Positions 44,504 through 56,983 of a DNA stretch of 64,000 nucleotides are shown here, piece by piece. The notes beneath the pieces were generated by a model. The model was not told the origin of the DNA, searched no databases, and was given only the letters and a program-made list of their open reading frames with translations. A program made the position numbers and the translations under genes. Location: contig CM054184.1 in the NCBI GenBank assembly GCA_028829895.1, forward strand, positions 26,739,201 through 26,803,200, given 5' to 3'. This DNA comes from Sinotaia quadrata (Eukaryota > Mollusca > Gastropoda > Architaenioglossa > Viviparidae). Every line of letters begins with the position of its first letter. The first letter of the stretch is position 1.

Positions 44504-45649
44504 CTCTGGCGTCACAAATGATGGAGGGGTATCACCCACAATAAATTCTAAATGACCGAAAGAACATCAGCCAGCTCGCATTCTTTGTTCGATCTGTGAG
44601 GAATGAATTGACCCTTATTGTGCAGGTCCTGAAACACTAAGTGTTTTTCAGCCACTGACTCCAGTCTGGTCAATTTCTGTTTCCATTTGTTTCTCTTTGA
44701 ATGGCTGTGTAATAAAAAAGCAATGATACACAGACATGCCGGGCTTGCACAGATAGAGTTCTAATTTGATTAGCTAGCCTTTCTATTCAATCTCCATTTT
44801 CTGATCTTCAAGATCTAGCCTTTACAATGTCATTCCTTTCTTAGTCATTCCAGTTCTATCCAGTTTTTCGTTATCACCTATCCTTGTAGTTATAATCCTG
44901 CTGTTTCTTGAATCTAATTTATCTTCAGTCAGTCTTGCTTCTTTCTCTCCCCCCTCCCTCTCTCTTACTCTTTCAGCTCCCCCTATGTCTTCATTTAAGC
45001 TCAGTATTTCTTTTTTTTATTTTCACTATCTTTCCCCCAAGTTATTTATGCTAATCTAACCAGTGTCGCCATTGCGTTTAATGTTCTAAAGTTCTCAATT
45101 GGGTTCTAGACGCCATGTTCACTTAACACTCTTCCGTTATCATTAAAGTAGCGAAGTGGAATAATTTAACAATGATACTAGTGACATAAATATATGAGTT
45201 AAATAAATTCGCTTGCTCCAATTGGCAAAATAAACAATAGTGAAAATATGTTATCTAAAATTTTGAAACTAAAGTTGACAAACAAAATTAGAGTCTACAA
45301 TACAACACATGCAAACAAAAGCAATAAAAAGTAGACTGCAACAAGGTAATATTGTGGTCCCAAACCTTTGTTGCAATAAAATATTTTGATTTGGGAACTT
45401 ATAAATTTGAATTTCTAATAAACTTCTAATTGTCAAGTTAAGAATGAATAAAAGTTACAGTTCAAGATCTCAAAAAGAAGTGGAATTTGTGGAATTTCAG
45501 AAGATCAAATTCACGGAAGAGGTTGCATATATCGGAATATGCGAATGCGTCCACACTCACAACACGGAAGTGTTTCATAAGTCAGTCATAAAACAATGTA
45601 TTTGAGTGTGACTGGGTAAAGCCTTATATCGTTCTTTCGATCTGTCTGT
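44504..45649. other. unique DNA
   Basis: Less repetitive, with a pyrimidine-rich stretch at 44940-45035. No exon with supported splice sites and no mobile-element protein. Confidence 0.35.
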
Positions 45650-45650
45650 T

Positions 45651-45716
<66 letters not shown>
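45651..45716. repeat. (GATA)n microsatellite
   Basis: About 16 perfect tetranucleotide units. Confidence 0.98.
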
Positions 45717-45718
<2 letters not shown>

Positions 45719-45734
45719 TTCCTACGTTTCGTGT

Positions 45735-45912
45735 CGGTATTGTTATTAATGACATCAAGACAGATGACTAGAGGACTTAATAAATCTTGTAAATTATTGT
45801 TTATTAATGACATCAAGACAAATGACTAGAGGAGTTCAATAAATCTTGTAAATTATTTGTGTTAATGACATCAATACAGATGACTACAGGACTTTAATAA
45901 ATCTTATAAAAT
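45735..45912. repeat. ~60-bp repeat, 3 copies
   Basis: 'aatgacatcaagacagatga' and 'ctagaggacttaataaatct' recur three times. Confidence 0.93.
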
Positions 45913-46674
45913 TACTGGCTCTTGATTCCTCACAAACTATCTTGTTCATCATATTATTTGCATTAAGTATTTCAGTAGATTTATCAATTCTGTGCTGAGC
46001 ATATTTACTGACTGTAATGATATAATATGAGATCATTTTGATAATATATTGTTTTCATTTAGTGGGATAGTTTAGTTTAATTCCTGTTAACATTTAATGG
46101 AATACTTTTGATTACTTATGTTTACAGAACATTTGCAGGTTGCATTAATGCGTTTCTAATACTGTAAATAGACATTTTCTGTTTCTATAAGTTTTTATTA
46201 TTTCAAATGATCTCTTTTCATGAGTGTTTATTAATTTCAAAAATCAAACAAAGAAATGTTTTATTAAGCTTTTTAATTAAAACTCTACAAAATGGATTTG
46301 TTTATTACTTTAAATTGCTGTTTTCAATATTTTGTCTTTCTCTTTATTAATCTTAAAATAGCGTTTCCTTTTAATCTTTGAAATCAAGTGTGAATATAAA
46401 TTCTTTTTTGAATATTCAGAAAAAAAATTACTTCGCTACATGAATGAAATGATAATTTCATGATATTAATACTTTTAAATTAAACTTAAACATAGACTTG
46501 AACATAATTTTGTTGTAAAAATATACTTGCAAATACTCTAATGACAATACATTACAAAGAAAATAAAAAAAACAAACGATTTGGGGCATTTGAGAGTTTA
46601 CTCTTCTGATATTTGTGTTTTCTTTTCAAATTATGAAATTGAGAAATTATTACTTTTGTTTATAAAGTACACAC
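45913..46674. other. AT-rich DNA
   Basis: No feature recognised. Confidence 0.35.
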
Positions 46675-46736
<62 letters not shown>

Positions 46737-46760
46737 GACACACACACACACGCGCGCGCT
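46675..46760. repeat. (CA)n microsatellite ending in (CG)n
   Basis: About 34 CA units with one interruption, ending in CGCGCGCG. Confidence 0.98.
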
Positions 46761-47039
46761 ACGTGTTTAATCTATATTTCGTGATGCAGATTGTATATAT
46801 GATCAGGTCGATATAATTTAAAGTTACATTATGTGTTCTAGCATTTAACGATTCAAAGGCATGTAATTTACATATACAGGATATGTTCATGCATTTTTTG
46901 TATTTTGTTTTAAAAGTATATGTTCATGTTTATTTTGTGTTCTGTATATAACTAGTGCTTAGCCTGCAGGGATAATGGAAGTTAAAATTATATATGTTCA
47001 TCTTGAATTCGTATTTGGTGTATATGGGTACTTTTGTCA
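46761..47039. other. AT-rich DNA
   Basis: The phrase 'atatgttcatg' recurs several times. Otherwise nothing. Confidence 0.4.
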
Positions 47040-47400
47040 TTTTGTTTGATTATGTTTTGCACTTTTGTGTGACTGTATGTTTTGTCATTTTGTGTGACCG
47101 TACTTATTGTCATTTTGTGTGAGCGTACTTATTGTCATTTTATGTGAACGTACTTAGTCATTTTGTGTGAGCGTTCTTATTGACATTTTGTATAACGTAC
47201 TTCTTGTCATTCTGTGTGACCGTACTTATTGGCATTTTGTATAACGTACTTCTTGAAATTTTGTGTGACCGTACTTATTGGCATTTTGTATAACGTACTT
47301 CTTGTCATTCTGTGTGACCGTACTTATTGGCATTTTGTATAACGTACTTGTCATTCTGTGTGACCGTACTTATTGGCATTTTGTATGACATACTTCTTGT
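47040..47400. repeat. ~47-bp composite minisatellite
   Basis: 'tgtgtgaccgtacttattgg' alternates with 'cattttgtataacgtacttc', about eight dimers, degenerate on the left. Confidence 0.93.
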
Positions 47401-47454
47401 ATTTTGTGTAATCATACTTCGTTCTTCATTTCTGTGACTATTCTTATCTTTTTC

Positions 47455-47690
47455 TGTGACTGTACGTCTTGCCATTAAGTATGACTGTAAATCTTATAAT
47501 TTTGTGTGCCAAAATTTGCTTTCTGTCATATATATTGACACTTGTATAAATGTGCTTCTTGCCATTAGGTATGACTGTAAAACTTATTATTTTGTGTGCC
47601 AAAGATTTACTTATTGTCTATATCATGTTGACACTTGTATAACTATACATCGTGCCATTAAGTGTAATTGTAATTCTTGTCTTTGCGTAA
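47455..47690. repeat. ~93-bp direct repeat, 2.5 copies
   Basis: 'cttgccattaagtatgactg', 'ttttgtgtgccaaa' and 'tgacacttgtataa' repeat in order. Confidence 0.9.
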
Positions 47691-48344
47691 AATTGTACTT
47701 TACATTTTCACTCTACTTGTAATTGTGTAAATGAAGCGAACCATCTAGTCTATACATTTTTTACGTTTGCACTTGTGGATTAATGTGCGATAATGCGTTT
47801 GAGTGTGTGTATGCAAAGCAATAACAAGACACACATGACGCAGTTAAGGAATGATGAGATGCGCACTGCTAGATTAGCGAAGACCAAATGCAATAATAGC
47901 GATGCAGACATCGCTGATTGAATTGATGTCGTTTGCAATTTAACTCAGCAGAACTCCTTACCACACAACCTTCCCACGCCCTACCTCCCCAATCCTTCCC
48001 TCCTACTAGTTTCCTTTTCCATCTTAATCGTGCCCTTTTATACCCCTACCAAAAGTACATCCTCCAATCCCCCCCCTCCAAATTCCTTACCTTTCTATTT
48101 TCTGTATGCATCCCAAGCTTATCTTTAGGGACGTTGTTGGAATAGCGTTAAGTGCTTGGTGCGATGTTTGAAGTAAAAGAAAGTTAATTCTCTGTATTGT
48201 TAGAAGTTGTTCCGGCCAGGGCCGAATGAAAAAGTGTAATCCCGCATAGCGAGATTAATCTTACCGACAGCGCACACAGGCTAGGAGAACAAAACATAAG
48301 AGAAGGGAATTGTTTTCTACACACCAAATCGAAAATGAACAAAA
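47691..48344. other. unique DNA with a C-rich tract
   Basis: 47950-48090 is rich in C and T. The remainder includes a few CpGs. No gene supported. Confidence 0.35.
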
Positions 48345-48480
48345 AAGTTTAAAAGAACATCTGCAAGACATCAATAGCGCTAGTGTAGTCAGTAAAGAAC
48401 ATTTGCAAGCCATTAATAGAGCTAGTGTATTCTGTAAGGAACATTTGCAAGCCATTAATAATGCTAGTGTAGTGAGTTTG
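48345..48480. repeat. ~43-bp repeat, 3 copies
   Basis: 'aagaacatttgcaagccatt' and 'aatagcgctagtgtagt' recur. Confidence 0.93.
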
Positions 48481-48499
48481 TAACATTTTTCGACTGATC

Positions 48500-48565
48500 T
48501 CTCTGTTCTGTCTCTCTCATCTTTCTCACTCATCCTCTTTCCGTCTCTCTCCATCTCTCTCTCTG

Positions 48566-48602
<37 letters not shown>

Positions 48603-48672
48603 GCACACACACTCTCTCTCTCTCCCTCTCTCTATATGTATATATAGAGAGAGTAAGAGAGAGAGAGAGCCA
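48500..48672. repeat. microsatellite cluster (CT)n, (CA)n, (TA)n, (GA)n
   Basis: (TC)-rich 48500-48560, (AC)n 48568-48610, (TC)n 48611-48632, TATA and then (GA)n 48645-48670. Confidence 0.95.
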
Positions 48673-48789
48673 AAATAAACTGAAAATAATAATAGAATAC
48701 TGATAATGAATTACATTTGCATAACTTTTTAAAGGAGTAATTGTTTCTATTGTGCTAAAGGTTACACCACGTCAAAGATTAATTGTAAC

Positions 48790-48908
48790 TGCAAGATGTA
48801 AGGCTGCAACAACATTTGTCTAATGATTAACTATGACTATGGTGACTATTGTTACATAATTTGTTGAGTGATTATCTATCACTATTGCAACACCATCGCT
48901 TGTCCAGT
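48790..48908. repeat. left remnant of the 45-bp array
   Basis: Units such as 'gattaactatgactatggtg' and 'actattgttacataa' are diverged copies of the array that resumes at 50419. The array is therefore split by the element at 48909-50418. Confidence 0.85.
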
Positions 48909-50418
48909 ATGACAGAGTAAATTTGCCTCACTCTATTTTTCATATTTTAATTGTTATATAAATTGCTAAATTGTCAGAGTAACCCGACCTTAGGCACTCA
49001 CTATGATGTTATTTTGGAAAGTGTCTGAGTTGAAGTAAACAGCTCGAGGTAAATATATTCTAGACGCTGACATAATGCAAACTGAATTAGTAGTTTTATA
49101 TTATCCAACGAGACCAGCCAATAGGCTTAGATTAAAAAAAAATTTGCTGTAGAAAATTCTGTTCTCTGATCACCTTGAATTTGAGTGGCCAAATTGTTTG
49201 CTTGATGGTGAAACTGAATGTTTGAGAAAGAATGGACTTGGAATTTTCATGCATTTTCGCTATTGATATGTTATACTTGTGTAGAGATGTACTGTGTGAT
49301 GTGACTTTTATGTCTACAAATGTTTGAACTAAGCTGCACACATTTAGTGCGCTAACACTTGGCATTGTTTGATATGCTGTATTAATTTACCACGTGTGTA
49401 CTGGGCTAATAAATATTGTTGCAGGAAATTGTAAGTTGAGGATGGCTGTAAGATAGAATGGAGTTATATTGTGATGAACAGGAAACTTAGGTTTGCTCCT
49501 TAATTATATATTACAGTGAGCATGTGTCCTTTTGAGTTTTGAGTTTGAGTTGGGTTTCAAGTTTCAACTTTCAAGTTCCAAGTTACCCTCCACGTGTTCA
49601 CTGGTTAGAAATTTGAAAGACTGGGAAGGTGTGGGAATGTCTATTGCAGTGTGTAAGCATAAGAAATACACATTACACTTTGATGTAAATGTTGGATAAT
49701 CGAGAGAATTCTAGTACATTGAAGTTACCAGAAATACTCTAATCATTGTGTTCTGCTTGAAGGAATTGACATGTGAGGAGAGTCCTGAGGTTGCTCTGAG
49801 AATATTACAGTATATCTGTGCTTTCCACACATGTGGCAGGAGACATGTGTTGACATGGACATTGTGACATTGTTGCAAAGGCAAGTGAAGACTGTTGAGG
49901 GGACATTTAATCCAGGTCATGTAAAAAATATACCTACCTCTAATAACTCCATTTCTATTCTCTAATAGGACTAACCTGTGATTTGTATTTACTCTAAATG
50001 TAAATTGTAATGATGTCAAGAAATCTATTTTCATTGTAATTGTCATATGTATATTTTATTGTTGATTTAATAAATTTATTGTTAAATTTATTGCCCTTCT
50101 TGCACATATTGATACTCTTATGTTGGAGAAGAAAATAGGTGGATGGGAACTCGCCTAAATATAGATTAAACATCAGATTTGTCTTCTCCTTTAATAAGAA
50201 GTTGTCCACCCCATGGAAACATTTTTTGTGACTATAAATGTTGTTTAATGTTGTGGAAGAGAGAAAATGTTCACAGCACCAAATATCTGCTAAGTGAGAG
50301 ACGAGTGGTGCTTGTTGGAGGATCTTAATAAAAATAAAGACTCTTATCACTTGTTATTAGTTATGAAATATTAATTAATAATGATCATTTTCATTAACTA
50401 ACTGGCGTGCCCATCACA
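48909..50418. mobile_element. dispersed repeat, solo-LTR-like, copy A
   Basis: It shares two long diverged segments with copy B (56984-57829): 48909-49130 with 56984-57215 and 49930-50418 with 57300-57829. It also has an additional ~800 bp in the middle. AATAAA-type signals lie near the right end, and the right end reads TCACA. Flanking 5-bp CCAGT and CAAGT (one mismatch) inside the surrounding 45-bp array look like a decayed target duplication. No protein-coding capacity was recognised. An old solo LTR is the simplest reading. A non-autonomous element is the alternative. Confidence 0.65.
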
Positions 50419-51030
50419 TCAAGTGATTAGCTATAGCTACGGTGACTATTGCTACATCAGTTGTCAAGTGATAAGCTATAGTTACGGTGACTATTGCTAC
50501 ATCAGTTGTCAAGTGATAAGCTATAGTTACGGTGACTATTGCTACATCAGTTGTCAAGTGATAAGCTATAGCTACGGTGACTATTGCTACATCAGTTGTC
50601 AAGTGATAAGCTATAGTTACGGTGACTATTGCTACATCAGTTGTCAAGTGATAAGCTATAGCTACGGTGACTATTGCTACATCAGTTGTCAAGTGATAAG
50701 CTATAGCTACGGTGACTATTGCTACATCAGTTGTCAAGTGATAAGCTATAGTTACGGTGACTATTGCTACATCAGTTGTCAAGTGATAAGCTATAGTTAC
50801 GGTGACTATTGCTACATCAGTTGTCAAGTGATAAGCTATAGCTATGATGACTATTGCTACATCAGTTGTCAAGTGATTAGCTATAACTATGGCGGCTGTG
50901 TTTACAGCATCACTTGTCAAGTGATTAATTATAACTACAGTGTCTATTTGTACAACATAACTTGTCAAGTGATGAACTATTTCTATAGCTACAGTGACTG
51001 TGTGTATAACACCACTTGTCAAGTGACTGA
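50419..51030. repeat. 45-bp minisatellite, ~13 copies
   Basis: 'aagtgataagctatagttac', 'ggtgactattgctac' and 'atcagttgtc' repeat. The left ten copies are nearly identical and the right ones diverged. The unit is divisible by three and open on both strands (VISYSYGDYCYISCQ on plus). Confidence 0.97.
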
Positions 51031-51389
51031 ATAATTACAGTGATTAAGGCTCTATCATCACTTCAGTTATTGTAACTCAGTGACTATGACTACATCAATT
51101 ATCAAGTAATTGTTTAACTACACTGATTAAGGCTACAACATCAATAATTACATTGACTAAGCATACAAAATGAACAAGTGTAGCTGATCTAACAGTAGCA
51201 TAAATCACACTATCAGCTATACATATTTTAGTCCTATCAATGGATATAATAAAATTTAAATTACTTCTTTATATAGTCCTTTAACAAATATTCTTACGTA
51301 TCAAAGTGAACTAAAAAAGGTTTCAATACAAAACACATAAATTAGTACTTTGACAGTTTCTCACTATCTGAGCATTTTTGCAATTTACT
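51031..51389. other. AT-rich DNA with decayed array edge
   Basis: To about 51180 faint copies of the 45-bp unit ('tcaagtaattg', 'gactatgactacatca') are visible. The rest is unique. Confidence 0.5.
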
Positions 51390-51705
51390 TATAGTTTATA
51401 CTACACAATCTACTAATAGTTTATATTACACAATCCACTAAAAGTTTATACTACACAATCCACTAATAGTTTATACTACACAATCCAATAATAGTTTATA
51501 CTACACAATCCACTAATAGTTTATACTACACAATCCACTAATAGTTCATACTACACAATCCACTAATAGTTTATACTACACAATCCACTAATAGTTTATA
51601 CTACACAATCCACTAAAAGTTTATACTACACAATCCACTAAAAGTTTATACTACACAATCCAATAATAGTTTATACTACACAATCCACTAATAGTTTATT
51701 CTACA
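51390..51705. repeat. 25-bp minisatellite, ~12 copies
   Basis: 'ctaatagtttatactacaca' plus 'atcca', with single-base variants. Confidence 0.97.
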
Positions 51706-51739
51706 AAATCTAACGCACTAAATTAAATAACATGATAAT

Positions 51740-51815
51740 AAAATTGTCGGACCTTTGGCTAGATGACTTGTTAATATCGGACCTTTGGCCCGATAACATG
51801 TTAATTTCGGACCTT
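51740..51815. repeat. ~29-bp repeat, 2.5 copies
   Basis: 'cggacctttggcccgataac' and 'atgttaat' variants. Confidence 0.88.
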
Positions 51816-51989
51816 AACTTTTTATCCCCCCCGACTACATTTACTGGTGTGTGTGTACTGGTCGATTCCACGATGGCCCGAAGCATTTGCCCAATTAATA
51901 TTCGTGCACTGATTTAATAAACTGAAGCTCAATCATCCGGGACCGCCGTGCCCTAACTAGATTACAGTAAGACAGCTAACAGCGTAGAT

Positions 51990-52215
51990 ATGTTGTATAC
52001 GACAATACAAAGTACCGTTCATACGGAATATAACATCCATGTTGAATAAGACAATATAAAGTACCGTTCATACGGAATATAACATCCATGTTGTATAAGA
52101 CAATACAAAGTACCATTCATACGGAATATACGGAATATAACATCCATGTTGTATAAGACAATATAAAGTACCGTTCATACGGAATATAACATCCATGTTG
52201 TATAAGACATTACAG
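51990..52215. repeat. ~52-bp minisatellite, 4 copies
   Basis: 'aagtaccgttcatacggaat' and 'ataacatccatgttgtata' repeat. One copy has a 9-bp internal duplication. Confidence 0.95.
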
Positions 52216-52239
52216 AGCATCTGTTCATAAAATACGCAC

Positions 52240-52510
52240 GTATACATGTTGTTATGATAGTGCAAGTGTACAAGTGCTCAATATATATGTACGTATGTAT
52301 GTTGTTATGATAGTGCAAGTGTACAAGTGCTCAATATATATGTACGTATGTATGTTGTTATAATAATATAAACATATCTGTTTCCTATATATGTTGTTAT
52401 GATAGCACGTGTGCCTGTTCGGTAAATACATACACATATATGTTCTTAGTAAAGTGTACTTGTTCAATATGAATATATGTGTGTGTATGTTGTTATGTTA
52501 GTACAGGTGT
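52240..52510. repeat. ~53-bp minisatellite, 4-5 copies
   Basis: 'tgttgttatgatagtgcaag' and 'tgtacaagtgctcaatatat' are identical in two copies and diverged in the others. Confidence 0.93.
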
Positions 52511-52539
52511 ACTTGTTCATCCTGAATTCTTTGAACGTA

Positions 52540-52805
52540 ATTTTATTCACAAATTTTTAAAAGGGAGAGATATAATTTTCATGTTTTAGAATGCCAGTTT
52601 TGTATACAATGTTTTAAAAGGAAAATAAAAAATAATTTTCATTTTTTAGAATGCCAATCTAGTATGCCACTTTTGCTTACAAAGTTTTAAGAGAATGAAA
52701 GAATTTTCATCTATTAGAATGCCACTCTAGTATACCAGTTTCATGTACAAAGGTTTGAAGAGAAAAAGTAGTTTCATGCCACTCTAGTACACAAGTTTTA
52801 TTTAC
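52540..52805. repeat. degenerate ~80-bp repeat, 3-4 copies
   Basis: 'ttttagaatgcca', 'ctctagtata' and 'tacaaagttttaa' recur in order. Confidence 0.8.
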
Positions 52806-53324
52806 AAAGCATTTTTTGTTGTTTCTTCTAAAACTTATGTTGCAAGCATTAAGAATTAACTCGCAATAAAGTGTAATTTACAAGCAAATGTCTATATTAT
52901 ATTCTATATTTTGAATGTATTTTAGTTTTAATTGAAATATACATTTTTGCCGAGTGAAATGAATTATTTTATTATATTGATAGAAATACATGATTTTAAA
53001 TATGTATGCAATATTTTTTTTTTTTAAATGTCAATAATTCTGAGAGTGATAATAAAATGCTTTTAGACTCTGTGATAGATTTACTTGTTATAGGGAAGTT
53101 TCGTGTCACGTGATAGATTTACTTGTTGTAGGGAAGTTTCGTGTCACTTGATGCTGTTTATCCTAACTGAATGTTTGATCGTCTGAACATAGCTCCGTCT
53201 GAGTTCCAATTACATTCGACTATAGAACTCACCAATCCCATCGCTAGTTAAACCACATGGGAATATAATTCTCTTCAGAGTGGAATCACACGCATACAAA
53301 CACATATATACATACACGTCTTGT
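52806..53324. other. AT-rich DNA with a short duplication
   Basis: A 38-bp segment ('tgatagatttacttgtt', 'gggaagtttcgtgtcac') is duplicated at 53072-53150. Otherwise no feature. Confidence 0.5.
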
Positions 53325-53478
53325 TACAAGTTTACAACTGTTTTGTACAAGTTTACAACTGTTTTGTACAAGTTTACAACTATTTTGTACAAGTTTACAA
53401 CTGTTTTGTACAAGTTTACAACTGTTTTGTACAAGTTTACAACTGTTTTGTACAAGTTTACAACTGTTTTATATAAGT
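53325..53478. repeat. 21-bp minisatellite, 7 copies
   Basis: 'tttgtacaagtttacaactg' plus t is almost perfect. The unit is divisible by three, hence open frames on both strands. Confidence 0.97.
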
Positions 53479-54058
53479 TTGCTGTGTGAACGTTCCTCGA
53501 ACGTTTATTTGTCGAGGTGTAATGAACATCGCCCTCAGCCTCAACCAAGTATGGGCTGTTGTTCCGGTTCTCTCATTCTGACATTTCATCAGCAATCAGT
53601 AATGAATTGTAAAGATGTCTGGAATTTCTACTGGAATCGCAGATCATGTCTCACTTTTTATCGTTACGTTAGTTTTTTTTTCATTAGAGATCTGACTCAC
53701 TATTTCAGTCTGATTTATCCAAGAAACGCCTGCCTACAGTTCTGCTCGTTAGACATGTCTTTGACTTCAATATCTTCGTTAAAAAGAACCAAATTACTTG
53801 CCTGCTATTCGTTTCAACGAGAGGCTTGACTAAGATTTCAGCTTGCTGTACAAGACGAATGTTGCGTGTATGTAGCTCTTCTCTGGAAACTTTATTTTAA
53901 ACTTGGCGAACAATATACTGAAATAAAATATTTTCTGAGACAACAGCCATTCTGGGAATGGATTGATCAGTGGCATGTCAATTTACGAACTCTGAGTGCG
54001 CGCGCATGTATGCGTATACATATCTCTGAGTTGGCCTGTCTGTGTTTTGAATGCCAGC
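53479..54058. other. unique DNA
   Basis: No exon supported. Several overlapping frames are unremarkable. Confidence 0.35.
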
Positions 54059-54860
54059 GAGAGAGGGTGAGAGAGAGAAAATGAAAAAGAAAAGGGGGCA
54101 GGAAAGAGAGAGAGCGAGACGAAAAGAATAAAGAGGGAAGAAATGAAAAGATAGAGAAGAGAGACAGAAAGAAAAGAAAGAGAGAACAACAAGAAGAAAG
54201 AGGAGATGAAAAGATATAAGGAAGAAATAGAAAAAAAGAAAGAGAGAAGAAATAGAAGAAGAAAGAGGATATGAAAAGATAGAAGGGAGAGAAAGAAAGA
54301 AAAGAAAGAGAAAAATAATAGAAGAATAAAGAGAGAACATATGAACAGATTGAGAGGAGAGATAGAAAGAAAAGAGAGAAAAAACAGAAGAAGAAGAAAG
54401 CGGAGATAGATAGAAAGGAGAAATAGAAGATAATAAAGAGAGAAGAAATAGAAGAATAAAGAGGTAGATAAATAAATAAAGATGAAAAGGTAGAGGGGAG
54501 AGATAGAAAGAAAAGAAAGAGAAGATAAAGAGGTAGAGAGGATAGCAGTGAAGTGAAAGAGAATCAGAGAGAGTCTGTGAGAAAAAAATGGAGAGGCAGA
54601 AAGAGAGAGAATGAAGAAGAAAGAACGAGGAAAAAGGAGAGTGAAATTGGGCGAAATAAATTTAGAGAGAGACACAACAAGAGGTATGAGAGACACAACA
54701 AGAGGTATGAGAGACACAACAAGAGGTTTGAGAGACACAAAAGAGGTTTGAAAGATACAACAAGAGGTATGAGAGACACAGCAAGAGGTTTGAAAGATAC
54801 AACAAGAGGTATGAGACACAACGATAGGTAGGAGAGACACAAGAGGTATTAGAGACAAAG
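54059..54860. repeat. 800-bp polypurine tract with embedded 19-bp repeats
   Basis: The plus strand is almost entirely A and G, with few pyrimidines, built from agaaagaa/gagagaga-type degenerate units. At 54660-54850 a unit of about 19 bp ('gagacacaacaagaggtat') repeats eight to nine times. Long minus-strand frames (Ser, Leu and Phe-rich) are a consequence of the composition. Confidence 0.95.
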
Positions 54861-55250
54861 GTGAAAGAGAAAGAATTATGGATATAGAGATAAAAGTGGA
54901 GATGGTGGTGGTTGGGGAGAGAGGGAGAGGAAGTCTGATTTTTTGTTTTTGGATTTATGTCATAAATACTAGAAAGGGCATGTTGGTTTGAGAGTAGTAA
55001 TGTTGCTTGCTTGCTCACTGCACAATGTCGACATGCAAGCTAAAAGATAGAAAACATTTTCGCGACCTTCACCTCTTTACTGCTTCATAGTAACATTCAT
55101 ATTCCCGTTGAAATTCACGTTGTTCAGGAAGCAAGGAGATCAAAGTATATGGATAATGTGTAGATCCTAAACTTACATTTTTATTCTATTTAAATTTTGT
55201 ACACTTTTCTTCAGTGTTTGGTATAAACATTCTCTCTTTTGTGTATCGTT
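54861..55250. other. unique DNA
   Basis: A short purine-rich extension to about 54930, then AT-rich sequence with no recognised feature. Confidence 0.35.
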
Positions 55251-55735
55251 TATTACCTTTCTCCCTTCAATATTTGTAAAACCTTTCTTCCTTCAGTATT
55301 TTGTGTAACTTACATCTTTCTTCCTTAAGTATTTTGTATTGTTTCTCCCTTCAGTATTTTGCATTGCTTCTCCCTTCAGTATTTAGTATTGTTTCTCCCT
55401 TCAGTATTTTGCATTGCTTCTCCCTTCAGTATTTAGTATTGCTTCTCCCTTCAGTATTTAGTATTGCTTCTCCCTTCAGTATTTTGTATTGTTTCTCCAC
55501 TCAGTATTTTGTATTGTTTCTCCATTCAGTATTTTGTATTGTTTCTCCATTATTTTGTATTGCTTCTCCCTTTAGTATTTTGTATTTTATCCATTCAGTA
55601 TTTTGTATTGTTTCTCACTCTAGCATTTTGTATAACATTTCTCACTCTAGCATTTTGTATAACATTTCTCATTCTAGTATTTTATATCGTTTCTTCCTTC
55701 AGTGTATTGTATAACTGCTTTTAATATTGTGTGTT
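55251..55735. repeat. 25-bp minisatellite, ~18 copies
   Basis: 'tgtttctcccttcagtattt' plus 'tgtat' repeat, with some units truncated. Confidence 0.96.
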
Positions 55736-56983
55736 AATTCTTTCCTTGTACTAAATAATATATTTAAATGTTTTGATGAATTTCTTTCCTTCATATTTTA
55801 GCGACTCATTTCAATATTTCCATAAACATTTTTTTCCAAAATGCTGTATAATGTTTTGAAGTGTTGTTTGTATCTCATGATGTTACATGACTTCTTTCAC
55901 TGTTTGGTATAATCTCTTTGCTTATATGCTGTACAACAGATTTCAATATTTTTTATAACTTCTTTCCAGGTGTATATTCTATTTTGGCAAAACAGCTTTC
56001 AATGTTTTGTATAATTTATTTCCTTCATTCAATTTTCTGTACAATTTCTTTCTTTCCAAACATTGCTTAGCTTCCTTAAATGTTTAGTGTAATTTCTGAG
56101 TTCCATTAAGTTGTTTAATTCTTTCAATGCTTAGTATAATTTATATGTTCCAAAATGTTCTTTATTCTTTCAAATTTTTGTATAATTTATGTGTTCCAAA
56201 ATGCTGCTTAACTATTTCAGTGTTTAGTATAATTTATGCGCCTAACATTCTTAACTTTTAACAGCATTTTGCATAACTTCTTTTCTCTCAACATTTAACA
56301 TAATTTTTAACAGCTTTTTGCATAACTTCTGTTCTTTCAACATATAATTCTAATAGCGTTTTTCATAACTTCTTTTCTATAAAACATATAATTTTAATAA
56401 CTTTTTGCATAACTATTTTCAGTGGCTTTGTATAACTTCTTTCACTGTATTCTATAGCTTCTTTAAATTAAAAAAAAAACCTGAAACATCCTTCAATATT
56501 TTTATTAGCTTTCAAAATTCTATAAAATTTCTTTTATGTTTTATATAATTTCTTTTAATGTTTCGTCTTATATGCTTTAAAAGTTTCGTTAAAAATATTT
56601 CATTTTTAAAAATCATTTCTTTTAGTGTATCGTGTGCTTTCGTTCAGCTCTTCTCACAGCTTCTTGAAGCAAGTTGCATAACTTCTTTCAGCGTATCTTA
56701 AAATTATTTAAGTAGTTTGCAGAATTTCCTTCAGCGTATCTTAAAATTATTTAAGTAGTTTGCAGAATTTCCTTCAGCGCATCTAAAAATATTTAAATAA
56801 TTTCTACAGCTTCTTTTCATGCTTTTCATAACTTATTTTAATGTTTCGCGCAACACGTTCAATTTTCTTATATCGTCAGTGAATATTTCAAGCACTTATT
56901 TTAATATATTTCGTGTAACTTCATTCAATGCATTTTCATAATTTCTTTCAACGTTTCATATGTCATTTATCACAATATCATAC
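55736..56983. repeat. long eroded T-rich array
   Basis: 'tataacttctttc', 'cttcaatgttttgtataatt' and similar phrases recur throughout at 25-60 bp spacing with heavy divergence. This is probably the decayed flank of the 25-bp array. A 48-bp duplication ('cagcgtatcttaaaattatt') occurs at 56689-56780. Confidence 0.7.

Noticed and set aside
50414..51034. Two ~200-codon overlapping ORFs on opposite strands
   Set aside because: They arise because the 45-bp unit is divisible by three and free of stops. No protein family was recognised.
53983..54858. 291-codon minus-strand ORF, Ser/Leu/Phe-rich, membrane-like
   Set aside because: It is the translation of the complement of the polypurine tract. Composition alone produces it.
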